From Allolobophora icterica (taxonomy: Eukaryota; Annelida; Clitellata; Crassiclitellata; Lumbricidae), in the NCBI GenBank assembly GCA_963556255.1, contig OY744613.1, positions 47,521,546 through 47,585,545 of the forward strand: a DNA stretch of 64,000 nucleotides, given 5' to 3'. Both the position numbers and the translations under genes were made by a program. The notes beneath the pieces were generated by a model, which did no database searches, had not been told where the DNA came from, and worked only from the letters and a program-made list of their open reading frames with translations. Below are positions 10,238 through 20,733 of this stretch, one piece after another (position 1 is the first letter of the stretch; each line of letters starts with the position of its first letter).

Positions 10238-10399
10238 ATGGAACAGATGTATTGCGTAAAGTGCAAGAGAGATACTGAAATGAGAGATATTCAAAATTTC
10301 ATCAGTAAAAATAAAAGAATTATGATTAGAGGCCTCTGTGTCGATTGCGGAAAAACTAAAACTCGTTTTGTTTCACTGCCAAAAGAGGAGGCGATCTAG
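10238..10399 (+). pseudogene. Zinc-ribbon N-terminus of the Polinton PLA2 protein
   Basis: The frame starts at the ATG at 10238 and has two Cys pairs, MYCVKCKRDTE and GLCVDCGKTKT, a small zinc ribbon. It ends at TAG 10397-10399, but the PLA2 frame (+1) is already open from 10384. A one-base change near 10375-10384, within CCAAAAGAGG, therefore separates ribbon and lipase. In Polintons these two parts occur in one protein, as I recall the family. Confidence 0.7.
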
Positions 10400-11715
10400 T
10401 TGGGTCTTTAAATTCAGCTACGAAAAATCTAAAACTGCCATGGTCAAAATTTCCTGGAGAATTGCATCTCCCAGGACATTCGTTTACGGGCCCCGGAACA
10501 AGATTAGATTTAAGATTGAATCCTGACGCCTCCCCTAAAGACTGGAGTCAGCCTGTGGACAGAATCGACCAAGCAGTTTATCGTCATGATTTAGCTTATG
10601 ACCAGTTTTCGGATACCGCTGCCAGAAATGCCGCCGACAGAGTAATGGTAAATGAATTAAATAATATATCCAATCCTACATTACGTGAGCGCGTCGAAAG
10701 AGCGATAATTAAACCTATTTTAGCGACAAAAGCCAATCTTGGTTTAGGTCTAACTTCATCCGATTTAAAGTCCACTGTAAATGCGTCTCAAAAATGGACG
10801 GATCAACTGGCTGAAGAATTACATAAACCGGTAATACGACATTTTACAAAAAGGAAGGTTTACGTTAAAGGTATCGATCAAATTTGGGCTGCAGACCTCA
10901 TAGACATGCAATCTTTCGCGGAAGATAACGATAACGTTAAATATTTATTAAGTGTTATCGATATATTTTAAAAATACGGGTGGCTTGTCCCGATTAAAGA
11001 TAAGAGCGGAAAATCTGTGTTCGATGCTTTCACCAAAATACTTTCTAGTAGCGGACGGAAACCCGAGAAACTGTGGGTCGATAAAGGTAAGGAGTTTTAC
11101 AATAAAAACGTGAAATCAATTGGAATCCAGTTATATTCTACTGAGAATGAAGAAAAGAAATCCGTTATCGAGCGATGGAATCGAACTATGAAGGAGAGAA
11201 TGTTCAAATACTTCACAGCTAATTCGACTAGGAAATATATCGATGTTTTAGAAAATATGGTTGCTCGTTATAACAACACTAGACACTCTTCCATCAAAAT
11301 GACTCCAATAAAAGCGAGTATGAAGAAAAATGAGACCACTGTATGGAGAAATTTATATAGAGGATTGAATCCAGAACCACTTGATAAACCTAAATTTTCA
11401 ATAGGCGACAGAGTCCGAATTTCTAAGAAGAAGAAATTCTTTGAGGCGGGTTTTACGCCTAGATGGTCCGAAGAGATCTTTACTGTATCACAAGTTCAAT
11501 ACACAGATCCTCCAACCTATAAGATAACAGATTTCAACGGAGAACAGATTCAAGGATCTTTTTACGAAAAGGAACTACAGAAAACGACTCAGGAAATTTA
11601 TAGGATCGAAAAGATCATAAAAAAACGCGGAAACAAATCCTTTGTTAAATGGTTAGGATATAACGATTCGTTTAACTCTTGGGTTGATAATAAAAGTATG
11701 ATAAAGCTACATTAG
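10384..11715 (+). pseudogene. Phospholipase A2 fused to chromodomain integrase (Polinton), one stop
   Basis: The frame opens with linker RGGDLVGSLNSATKN. A parvovirus-VP1-type PLA2 follows: calcium loop FTGPGTRLDL and catalytic DRIDQAVYRHDLAYD (about 10485-10605). Without any new in-frame ATG the frame passes into the integrase: WAADLIDM (first Asp), LWVDKGKEFYN (second Asp), SVIERWNRTMKE (Glu), a KPKFSIGDRVRIS SH3-like part and a C-terminal chromodomain (YRIEKIIKKR to WLGYNDSFNSWVDNK). A TAA at 10969-10971 interrupts the catalytic core; the same frame then runs to 11715. PLA2 would act on membranes during entry; the integrase inserts the element. The stop makes integrase inactive unless read through. 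Confidence 0.88.
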
Positions 11716-12044
11716 AATCTCCATTCGAAACTGTGAGAAATCTCCATTTGCAACCTAATGTTACAACTTACTTATCACACCGGCCCAGATTGATACAACT
11801 TCTACTACTTGTATGACCCAAGTCTTAAGAAAAGCCATATAATCTAGCAGCTCAATAGGCTGTTCCACTAGTATGTTAAATCGCCTTGGAGTAAGCCTAC
11901 TACTGTAGAAAGCTGGCAGGTATTGGGAACAAAATTCAGCAATGTTGACCTTTACATATATATCCGAAATAAGCCAACGTTTGGCACGTCACGATGTATG
12001 TTGATGTGTTTGTATGTCTTTTTTACATGCATATATGTATATTT
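11716..12044. other. Non-coding, probably the Polinton end and its flank
   Basis: No supported gene. By family layout the terminal inverted repeat should lie here, because the integrase is usually the last gene before it. Its partner is outside the window, so the border cannot be placed. Confidence 0.4.
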
Positions 12045-12660
12045 GGACGTATGGATGGATGGTAGATTCAAGTATGGACGAGTGAAAGGATTAATGGTTG
12101 GATGTATGTATGGTTGTATGGACGAGTGAAAAATTGGATGGAAGAATTTGTTTGTGGGTGGATGTATAGTTGGCTGGATGGGTGAATGGGCTGAAGAATG
12201 GGTGGGTGGGAGGACGGATGGATGGATAGATGGATGGATGGATGTATAGTTGGCTGGATGAGTGATAGATAGATGGATGCATGCATAGTTGGCTCAACGA
12301 GTGAAACGATTAATGGATGGATGGATGGATGATTGGATGGACGAGTGAAAGAATGGATGGATGGAGGGATGGATGGATGGATTTATAGCTGGATGGATGG
12401 AAGGATGGATGGATGGATTTATAGCTGGATGGATGGATGGTTGTATAGTTGGCTCAACGAGTGAAAAGATTAATGGATGGATGTATGTATGCTTGGATGG
12501 ACGAGTGAAAGAATGGATGGATGGAAGGATGGATGGATGGATGTATGTATGGTTGGATGGACGAGAGAAAGAATGGATGGATGGTTGGATGGATGGATGG
12601 ATTTATAGCTGGATGGATGGATGGTTGTATAGTTGGCTGACGAGTGAAAGGTTGGATGAA
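12045..12660. repeat. TGGA/TGTATGGT-type tandem repeat block
   Basis: Over 600 bases of imperfect TGGA tetranucleotides, arranged in longer units that share GTATAGTTGGCT and GACGAGTGAAAG. A unit with TTTATAGCTGGATGGATGG recurs at about 12,390, 12,420 and 12,600. Open frames on both strands here are products of the repeat and are not genes. Confidence 0.95.
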
Positions 12661-12762
12661 CATCTGGATTGTTGGATGAATGGGTGGGTGTTTGGTGGAT
12701 AGCATTATTGGATAGTTGTTCTCTTGCTTCTTGTTTCTGTTTCTTGTTTTTGGTATTTTATG

Positions 12763-12812
12763 TAAGTAAGTAAGTAAATATATTCTTTATTGGACCACTT
12801 GCAAACGCACTC
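12763..12812 (-). repeat. LINE 3' tail, reverse orientation
   Basis: AAGTAAGTAAGTAAATATAT is followed by TCTTTATTGGACC and TTGCAAACGCAC. Read on the minus strand this is a GTTTGCAA...AATAAAGAATAT tail ending in (ACTTA)n. The same tail occurs at about 18,320, 36,205 and 60,605, so it marks one LINE family. 12,813-13,021 holds only low-complexity sequence. Confidence 0.6.
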
Positions 12813-13021
12813 CCCCCCCACACACATATTCAGGTCGCTGCTGCTGTTTCTGCCCCAGTCGTTGCTGCTGCCACAGAATTGATCTCTGCCTCTGTCTCTC
12901 TGCTTCTGTGTCTACCTGTGCCTTGGATACACCATCCAACACTTATTATTAAAACACTTAAAATCGGCTGTTCAAATATCTCTATACACATATACATGAG
13001 GCACGTTCATAGGCTTTATGC

Positions 13022-13702
13022 CACCCGGGGAAGCAAGGAAGATAGGAAGGAACGTAGGAACGAAGGAAGGAACGAACGAACGAAGAAAGGAAGGAAGGAA
13101 CGAACGAACGAACGAACGAATGTAGGAAGGAAGGAGCGTAGGAACGAAGGAAGGAAGGAACGAACAACGAACGAATGTACGAAGGAAGGAACGTAGGAAC
13201 GAAGGAAGGAAGGAACGTAGGAACGAAGGAAGGAAGGAACGAACAACGAACGAATGTACGAAGGAAGGAACGTAGGAACGAAGGAAGGAAGGAACGTAGG
13301 AACGAAGGAAGGAACGAACAACGAACGAATTTACGAAGGAAGGAACGTAGGAACGAAGGAACGTAGGAACGAAGGAACGAACGAAGGAAGGAACGAACAA
13401 CGAACGAATGTACGAAGGAAGGAACGTAGGAACGAAGGAAGGAAGGAACGTAGGAACGAAGGAAGGAACGAACAACGAACGAATGTACGAAGGAAGGAAC
13501 GTAGGAACGAAGGAACGTAGGAACGAACGAACGAACGAACGAACGAATGTAGGAAGGAAGGAGAGAAGGAAAGAAGGAAGGAACGTAGGAAGGAACGAAC
13601 GAACGAACGTAGGAACAAAGGAAGGAAGGAAGGAAGGAAGGAACGAACGAACGAACGAAGGAAGGAAGGAAGGAACGTAGGAAGGAAGGAAGGAAGGACT
13701 CT
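13022..13702. repeat. GGAAGGAACGAACG tandem array with a higher-order unit
   Basis: A purine-rich array built of GGAA, CGAA and CGTA tetranucleotides. The junction word GAACAACGAACGAAT recurs at about 13,162, 13,241, 13,316, 13,395 and 13,470, which gives a higher-order period alternating near 79 and 75 bases. All open frames within it are repeat artefacts. Confidence 0.95.
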
Positions 13703-14221
13703 CAATCTCGTTTAGTTACTTCAGTTACTTTCCGGTTACAAGGCAAAGAATATACAGCTACACCACCGCTTCCCACTTATGCAATATACATGCATACATG
13801 TAGCCTATATGAAATATGTGTAGGCCTACATGCACATATTTAGGCAATATCAGTGTTTCAATTGCCAAAAAAAGCCGGAGTTCAAAAATGTTACAGTTTA
13901 CCAAAGTACAAAACGCAGGTCAATATCTAATGTTGTTCAGTTACTTCGTCTAATTACATATTCTTGTAATTGCAGGCTTGTATGAATCCACAACACAGTC
14001 AACGCACAAGGCTAATAATCGATTCGGCCTTGACCCCCAAAGTTGTCACGTCCGGACCAAAAACGTCCCAACAGGAAAATCTTGTCACAGATTTCTTTCG
14101 TGACAAAATTTCTCGCCCGCATGCATCGACGCAGCGACCACTCTGTTTAGTTGCTCGATATTCATCCGCTAGTCGGTTCGTGGCTACAAACGCTTATAAG
14201 GAGTTGTACTCTTGGGCATAC
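13703..14221. other. Unique-looking non-coding stretch
   Basis: I see no gene or clear element. The words GGTTACAAGGCA and CTACACCACCGCTTCCC near 13,733-13,773 resemble the reverse of a tRNA-derived SINE head like the one at 48,255-48,345, so a decayed SINE may start here. Confidence 0.35.
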
Positions 14222-14306
14222 CGTTAGCGTCGATGGAGCAGTGGTATATGTCATTGCCTTGAGACCGCACGGTCGCGGGATCGAATCCACTTCACAGCAG
14301 TATTTT
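14222..14306 (+). repeat. tRNA-derived SINE head or tRNA pseudogene
   Basis: TGGAGCAGTGGTATATG fits an A box and CGGGATCGAATCCACTTC a B box, about 45 bases apart, as in internal RNA polymerase III promoters. The ends do not pair into an acceptor stem and no clear anticodon arm is visible, so this is SINE-like and not a functional tRNA gene. Confidence 0.55.
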
Positions 14307-14382
14307 TTTATTTATGTTATTTTATAACAGAGAACGCGAACAGAACACCTAAGATACACGCACACAGCAACTGTGTGTGTAT

Positions 14383-14580
14383 ACTTGAATGTATACATGT
14401 ATATATACATGTGCGTATACATGTATGTATACATGTATGTATTCAATAAAATCTGAAGCTGCTGCTCCTGCTAATCCAACTGATGCAGCTGCTGCTGCAG
14501 CTGCTGCTCCTGCTGAAGCTGAAGCTCCTGCTGAAGCTGAAGCTCCTGCGGCTGATGCTCCTGATGCACCTGTGATTGGC
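14383..14580. repeat. Two short tandem repeats: TATACATG and GCTCCTGCTGAA types
   Basis: About 14,383-14,443 is alternating GTATACATGTATG. About 14,455-14,570 is built of GCTGCTCCTGCTGAAGCTGAA units. The latter gives Ala/Pro/Glu-rich frames in one direction and Gln-rich frames in the other, with no sign of a real gene. Confidence 0.85.
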
Positions 14581-15261
14581 ATTTGCACCTGTGATGGGCA
14601 TTTGCACTGTTTATTTCAAAATGCACCAGAATCGAACAAGTTTCCCTACTCACAAGGCAGGTACCGATGGCGCACTAAAACCAAAACGTAATCACGTCAA
14701 TATCCAAAGAAAAGTCCATAAGACAATTGTAGGGGCTGCGACGTTCACAGTTTTAGAAGAGCGACGAGTAAAGCAGATTTGGCCCATACTTAATTTGGCA
14801 TACAATCTTTACGACCTTTACTTCAATCACCAGGATATTTACGGAAGACCTTCCTGTGGTACACCTTTCTGGTGACTTTTTTGCTCTACAAACTGCAATT
14901 TCATCTAGTGACTTCAACCGGATCATTGACCCTTTAATTTGTAAGTAGAAATTCGCCAATTCGGGCTTAAAGCTACTCGTAATCATTCTTTGCCATAATC
15001 TCAAACGCTTTTAGCTGAACCTAAACTTGGGACGACAAATATATGTTTTGCCTCATATATTCGAGTAGGGCCATGGTTCTAAGGCTTTTTACTTATACAA
15101 TACATTATTTGGAATCCATAGGTAGTCTTTTTGCATATGCTCAATTTGTGAAAACAGTGTGTAACACGGCGTTCAATCCTGTTGTGTCTTACATGTATAT
15201 ATTTTAGTATTTCATATTTTTTACGAATATTTATTTTATTTGTATACTCCTCACTATTTCA

Positions 15262-16895
15262 CATGACTTTGCATTGAAGTCTTGTGAGCTGGATCCGCTC
15301 CCTCCGTTCATCATTGTTAATGTACTTGATGACATTGTTTCATTTCTTGTGTATTTGTTTAACAGGTCACTCTCTGAAGGTTATCTTCCACCATCCCAGA
15401 AACGTGCTGTAGTATTTCCAGCGCTGAAGAAGCCTAACTTGGATGCTAATGTTTGTCAAAATTACCGGCCTATTTCCAACTTATCATACTTATCCAAAAC
15501 TCTCCAGTTGTAATGACTTGTTGCTGCTCAATTTGTGCCCTACTTAGAACAATCTGGACTCCTGCCTCCAACTCGATCTGGTTTTAGGAGTCACCACTCC
15601 ACTGAAACTGTTCTTCTTTCAATCCTCTCTGACATATACACGGCTATTGATCGATCTCAATTGTCTCTCCTTGCACTCTTTGATGTTTCTGCTGCTTTTG
15701 ATATGGTGGATCATGAGCTCCTTCTGCAGCGCCTGCATAATATCTGTTGGTTTATGTGGCACTCCCTTCCTTTGGTTTATTTCTTATTTTACTGACCGCA
15801 CACAGATGGTTGTCCTGGGTGACACTAGAACACTATGGGTTAGGGTTGACCTAGGTGTCCCGCAGGGGTCGGTCTTGGGCCCCATTTTATACATACTGTT
15901 TTCTTCAGACATCGCTTCTGTGTTGGCTAAACACTTAGCTTCGGGTCATCTATAATTATGCTGATGATATTCAAGCTTTAGTACATGGCTCGCCATCTGA
16001 GCAGATCTCTATGGTGGGTAGGGTGGAGTCATTAGCACCGGGTCTCCACCTCTGGATGATGGCAAATAGACTTAGCCTTAATCCCTCAAAAACCCAATTG
16101 ATTTGGTTTGGAACCAAACAGTAATTGTCAAAACTTGACCTCCAGCTACTGGCCTCACTATTTCCTGACTTCACATTCTCCTCTAGTTTCCGTGATCTGG
16201 GTGTCACGCTTGACAGTGCCTTAACGTTCACTGAGCACCTAACACTGCTGACCCGCTCCTGTCACTACCAACTAAGGCGTCTTAGAGCCATTAGGAGGTC
16301 AGTATCCACCACTGTCTTTACGACCATGGTGCACGCCTTTGTCTGTACACGCATCGACTATTGTAACTCGGTGCTAATCGGACTTCAAAAGACGCGTCTG
16401 TCCTCAATGCAGTCGGTCTTGGATGCTGCAGCCAGACTTATTGCACGTCTTCCACGTTACTCGCATATCTCCACATACATGACCAATGAACTTCATTGGC
16501 TTCCTGTGGCGTCTAGGATCAGATTGAAAGTCTTGCTCTTAGTAACTAAGTCCCAGCAGGGTTTAGCGCCTAAATATCTCTGTGATTTGATGTGTAAACC
16601 ACTCTCTGCCCGCTCATCTCGTCCTCTTCGTTCCTCCGTCCGACTTGATCTCTTTGTACCTCGATCGCGGACTTCCCTGAGCCAGCATCGGGCCAAGTGG
16701 ATCCGTCACTATGGAATGACCTTCCCCCTGCAGTCCGTAGTATAATTCTAGAGGGGATCACACCTGCTTCTTTTCGCTGCCTAAAGACTTACCTGTTTAC
16801 GGGCCTGTCACGTTGAGAGCGCTTCTGTATAGCTCTGCTGAGAGAAGCGCTTTATAAATGTTCAGATAAGATAAGATAAGATAAGATAAGATAAG
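15262..16895 (+). pseudogene. 5'-truncated CR1/L2-type LINE reverse transcriptase, decayed
   Basis: Pieces of one LINE polymerase appear in order but in shifting frames: KSCELDPLPPF and NYRPISNLSYLSKT (15,275-15,510), SGFRSHHSTETVLL and LFDVSAAFDMVDHELL (15,560-15,720), GVPQGSVLGPILYILF (about 15,855-15,905), FRDLGVTLDSALTF and IDYCNSVLIGL (about 16,190-16,385), then the C-terminal LHWLPVASRIRLKVLLL region. The 3' end has the hairpin AGAGCGCTTCTG...AGAAGCGCTTTATAAATG and an (ATAAG)n tail to 16,895. The endonuclease half is missing, as in most LINE insertions. Confidence 0.88.
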
Positions 16896-17017
16896 AATAA
16901 TATTCTCGGAACGGAAAACGAAGATACATTTTGTTTGGCTGGTAGATTTCGCAACATGATGACCAACAAGATTATAATCCCCACAAGCGAAATGCCGAAT
17001 AGAACACCCATTGCTAT

Positions 17018-18280
17018 ATAGTCCCCAGAGTCAGTCGCTAAGGAGTTACCGACTGACTTGATGAGTTAGCGACTGACTTAGCGACTCAGTCGACTAAGTC
17101 GCTTGCTTATCGACTGACTAAGTCGCTTAGACTTATCGACTGACTTAGCGACTTGCTATCGACTTCTCATGTAATTAGGTATGTCTATTAGACATACCTT
17201 ATTACCTAACAATATAATGCATTTCACCGCATACTGTACTGACCGTACCATCATTTCCGTTTTATATTGGAACCTATGGAACCCATATGGGCTTAATACG
17301 GGTCCAATGTGGGAATATGGGCTCCGCTCCATGTTGTCATGCTGACAGAGGACAGATCGATGACTGTGAAAATTAATGTTCATGTGAATTCGTGAAATTG
17401 AGAGCTTGATAAATCGAATGAAGCGAGGAGGATCTTACGGCCAACCAGTTCGCCGAAACTGCTGGTGCGTGTCTCTCACAGACAGTATAGCATAGAACGA
17501 GAATCATGTAGGCCCTAATCCGGAACTTATTCCCAGTGTGAGAATTGTAGAAAAAAGACTGTGGGTGGGTTAGACTTTGATCCTTGTGGATGTGAATATT
17601 TAATTCGTATTTTGCAAACTGATGTCAGCGAAACTTGAAAGCAGGAGATTTCAACGCTAGCACTTTTGCATGTCAAACTCGAATCAAAAATCAATTTCTT
17701 CTCTGAGAAAATTCAAAAATGCATACATGATGTCATGATACACCATGGAAATTTCTTCACTTTTTCAGAGATTCAGAATCGAATAATCAAATCATACCAG
17801 CACAACTGATGGGGTTGGAAACGACCCAATGGGGTGTGCAATGAAGACTTAACTGTTGGGTCTTAAGAAAGACTAGAGGGTTGAACCCAACAAATCTCAC
17901 CCTGCTAATATCCCCCTTTTCGTAATCATCAACACCATCTTCGTAATACAGTATTACAGTGCATAATTTCCCTTTATCAAAAAGAATTCTCTATAAGAAC
18001 TTTTATTAATAGAGCAAACTCTTTCTCTTATACAGTACCAAGTTGCGGCATATATCAGCTTGTTTTCCTCAACAAACGAATATTGTATTGTAGTATATTG
18101 TAAATGTTGCTCATGTCCTGCTGCTAATGTCTTCGTCAAACCAAAACTTGGAATCCGCGATTAAAACAAGAGGACAAATATTAAGTGAACGAAGTCGCTA
18201 GCAGTCGATAGCTTAGCGACTGGTTTCGACTTGAGGCCTTAGCGGCGGCGGCGGCGGATGGCGGCGGCGCCGGGGACTAT
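17018..18280. mobile_element. Short-TIR DNA element with GTCGCTAAGTCAGTCGA arrays
   Basis: Termini are ATAGTCCCC at 17018-17026 and its inverse GGGGACTAT at 18272-18280. Both sides carry TGCTAT (17012-17017 and 18281-18286), a 6-bp target duplication. Just inside the left end (17,028-17,165) is an array of GACTGACTTAGCGACT and CGACTGACTAAGTCGC. A shorter, reversed set lies at 18,190-18,240. No transposase frame is visible, so the element is non-autonomous. I do not recognise the family. Confidence 0.6.
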
Positions 18281-18317
18281 TGCTATGGCCACAGCTAAGA
18301 GTACATCATTGTTTGTA

Positions 18318-18779
18318 TTGGAAGTAAGTAAGTAAGTAAGTAAGTATATCCTTTATTAATCCAACTGCTAACCGCATTTTGGTTTACACATGTATATCAC
18401 GTCCAGATTAAAGTACTAAGGCCTATATTCCGGTGAAAATCATCCTAATTATGAAAGATTTACGAGCTAGACTGTCAGCAGTCGGGAGAACCCGATTATG
18501 AACACGGGGTCGCAAAGTATAACCCGTATGCTTAACAGGAGGTAATAGCACATGAAGCACATGTGTAGGACATGTGAGGACGGTCGTGAAATTTTTAGAA
18601 TCAGCAGTACGGATCAATTGTTCGAATCTAGGGTAGTCCACAGGAAGATAACCAGCTGTAATCAGTCTCCTAAATATTGCCTGTAGTCTCTCACGTCCCC
18701 TCTGCCCCACATAACCCCACCAAGCGGACGCAGCGTACGTCATCCTCGCCACTGTGGTAGCTGTCACCACATCGTACAA
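18318..18779 (-). pseudogene. LINE C-terminal fragment with 3' tail
   Basis: On the minus strand the frame 18779-18423 reads RMTYAASAWWGYVGQRGRER and ends with LRPRVHNRVLP and RKSFIIRMIF, the usual C-terminal region of animal non-LTR reverse transcriptases. It is followed by the AACCAAAATGCGGTTAGC...AATAAAGGATAT(ACTTA)n tail (18,400-18,318). The front of the LINE is missing. Confidence 0.75.
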
Positions 18780-20656
18780 GTAGACACAGTAGTTGCAACT
18801 GAATCACACGAAGCAAACACATCATAGTTCGGTAGAGATAATATTAACTATAATATTTCTCTTCCACGTAGAAACTTACATTTAGCACACAAATTCACTT
18901 ATTACATGTAATATATACTATAAAATATACTAATATATAGCCACTTTATAGACTAATACACCAGTATATTAATATCATAGGCGCCGCCTTCTTGGGAGCC
19001 TTGGGTGCCAATGCACCCAGAGAGAAAGTTCATTGGGTGCCTGGCATCCAGAAGAATTCGGACCTTAAATTCAAATTTTTTACAACTAATTAATCTGACA
19101 ACTTGAGAAGTACAACTGCAACACAAATACCCAACATTGCATGATCTTACAGTCACAGCTCGTACATAAATAAATAATTTATTTATATATAATTTTTAAA
19201 AATAAATAATAACACTAGAACGTCGTCACCGATTTCCAATACTTTTTCTAACCTCGTAACTTTTGACAAGAAAACAATTTTATTTCTCCTAAAATCCGCT
19301 AAAACTCAAATTGCTAAGGAGAGTTGGAAGGGTAAGGGAGGGATAGGACCCAGGCACCAAGAGACAAAAGCAAAAGTCGGCGCCTATGAATATACTACTT
19401 AGTAGATTATATTGACTGGTTTAAATGCGTTTCGCTGAGTAGCATAGATCTGCTTAATAACTAGTTTAAATGGGTTTCACTGTCACTAATGTGAGTAAAC
19501 GTGTAATCGGACTAATCAGTAAAGCGTAGACTTGCCACTGGTGTCACAAGCCAGGAGTTACTGGATTTACAGTTTAAGAAAAGGATTTACATTTTGCTGT
19601 GAAATTCGCTTGAACAAAGTCGTAACTGATATAACCCATAAATCGATCATCTGTAGGGTGAACAAACAATGTGGAAACTGAAAGCATTCTCCAAAAATGG
19701 ATTTATTGTGTTTATCATACTAGTGTCCAGAAGCATTGGCGCACTCATTAGACTAAAATTTAGTAATTAGGGCCTATCATTGACGCTACAGCCTGTCGTC
19801 GCTCTGGATCAGCTACGCAACTTAGTCCAGAAACTCTGGACATGGTGTCATCTTTCAACTTTGGACTCTTCTAATATCATCTTCACTAGGTTGCTTGCTG
19901 ACGTACGTTCTGTTCTAAATGAGATTTGTAGCCCTTTTGGAGTAATACTGCGGCGTTATATTAAATGTCTAGATAAAGGACTAATTGATGTCAATTTGTC
20001 CTGTTGATAAAGGACAGAATTCAGCCGAAATCAAATCCATCAGCATAAGTCGGGAAACATATGCAGTGTTGCCTATTCACGTAAACACAAACTGACAAAA
20101 GGTGTGAATGTGGGTAGAGGAAATATATTGCGTAAACATGGTTTGCAAATGATTTTTTTTGGCAATATTTAAATATGAATATAATTTAAATTGCCTCAAG
20201 CGTATGTGTATAGAAAGCGTTAAAGCCAGGATAAAAGCCAAACGTGAATTTGAGTTAAAGCAAAATTTAGAAAATGCAGAGCTGCGTGTATTTCAGAAGC
20301 ACTCTAAAACTTAGACAAAGCTTTTTGCCAATTAGGTCACTGCAATGAATGCAGGAACAGTTTGTAGCATGATTATTTCTTTCTGATACAAGGTATTTGA
20401 TACTGCCCTTCTTCCAAAGTTCAGGAGTGCACACGACCATACTACTGTACAGAACGTCGATTGCGCAGAGCAATTGTGAGTGGATGGGTATATCTATGGG
20501 TGAACCAATGTCCCTATGCAGTAACTGCCGCGGGCGAGGCTCGAACCCGTTCCATCCGCGTTATTCTTTGATTGTTTCCTTATGTTGCAGAAAAATTAGC
20601 CAATCGTAGACATGAACCTTCTTCGAGTTTAAAATATTGCTCACTTAATGTTGCTG

Positions 20657-20657
<1 letters not shown>
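18780..20657. other. Non-coding stretch, no element assigned
   Basis: No gene or clear repeat borders. A 75-codon open frame at 19,780-20,007 (plus) has an AG just before it and a balanced composition, but I recognise no domain and cannot support it as an exon. 19,000-19,400 is A/T-rich with no features. Confidence 0.3.
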
Positions 20658-20692
<35 letters not shown>

Positions 20693-20720
20693 TTTTTTTT
20701 TATTATTATTATACATTTAT
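20658..20720. repeat. (ATT)n microsatellite at the 3' side of the RLE LINE
   Basis: About eleven ATT units, a T-run and more TTA units lie directly beyond the end of the minus-strand LINE reading frame. Read on the LINE's own strand this is (AAT)n/(TAA)n, either its tail or its target. Confidence 0.9.
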
Positions 20721-20733
20721 TTTTTTTAAAACA

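Larger units (their letters stand above)
1..11715. mobile_element. Polinton/Maverick element, left end outside the window
   Basis: The block has the Polinton gene set: protein-primed family B DNA polymerase, major and minor capsid proteins, packaging ATPase, and a retroviral-type integrase with a chromodomain. Polymerase and all late genes are on the minus strand; the PLA2-integrase frame is on the plus strand, divergent from the ATPase. The polymerase runs past base 1, so one terminal repeat is missing and the other end cannot be identified by inverted-repeat comparison; the right end should lie shortly after 11,715. A Polinton cysteine protease was not found in the visible part. Several genes carry single-base lesions while the others are open, which suggests a moderately old integrated copy or sequencing errors in homopolymers. 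Confidence 0.93.

Noticed and set aside
12045..13702. Many open frames on both strands (Trp/Met/Asp-Gly-rich, Ser-Phe-Val-Pro-rich)
   Set aside because: They are produced by tetranucleotide tandem repeats without stops; no start context or domain.
11923..13705. CRISPR array
   Set aside because: Repeats are contiguous without unique spacers, and the context is animal nuclear DNA.
14222..14306. A functional tRNA gene (likewise at 45,672, 48,255 and 56,254)
   Set aside because: A and B boxes are present but acceptor stems do not pair; at 48,172 and 56,254 SINE bodies and tails are attached.
14389..14691. Ala/Pro/Glu-rich open frame
   Set aside because: Product of the GCTCCTGCTGAA repeat; no splice or domain evidence.
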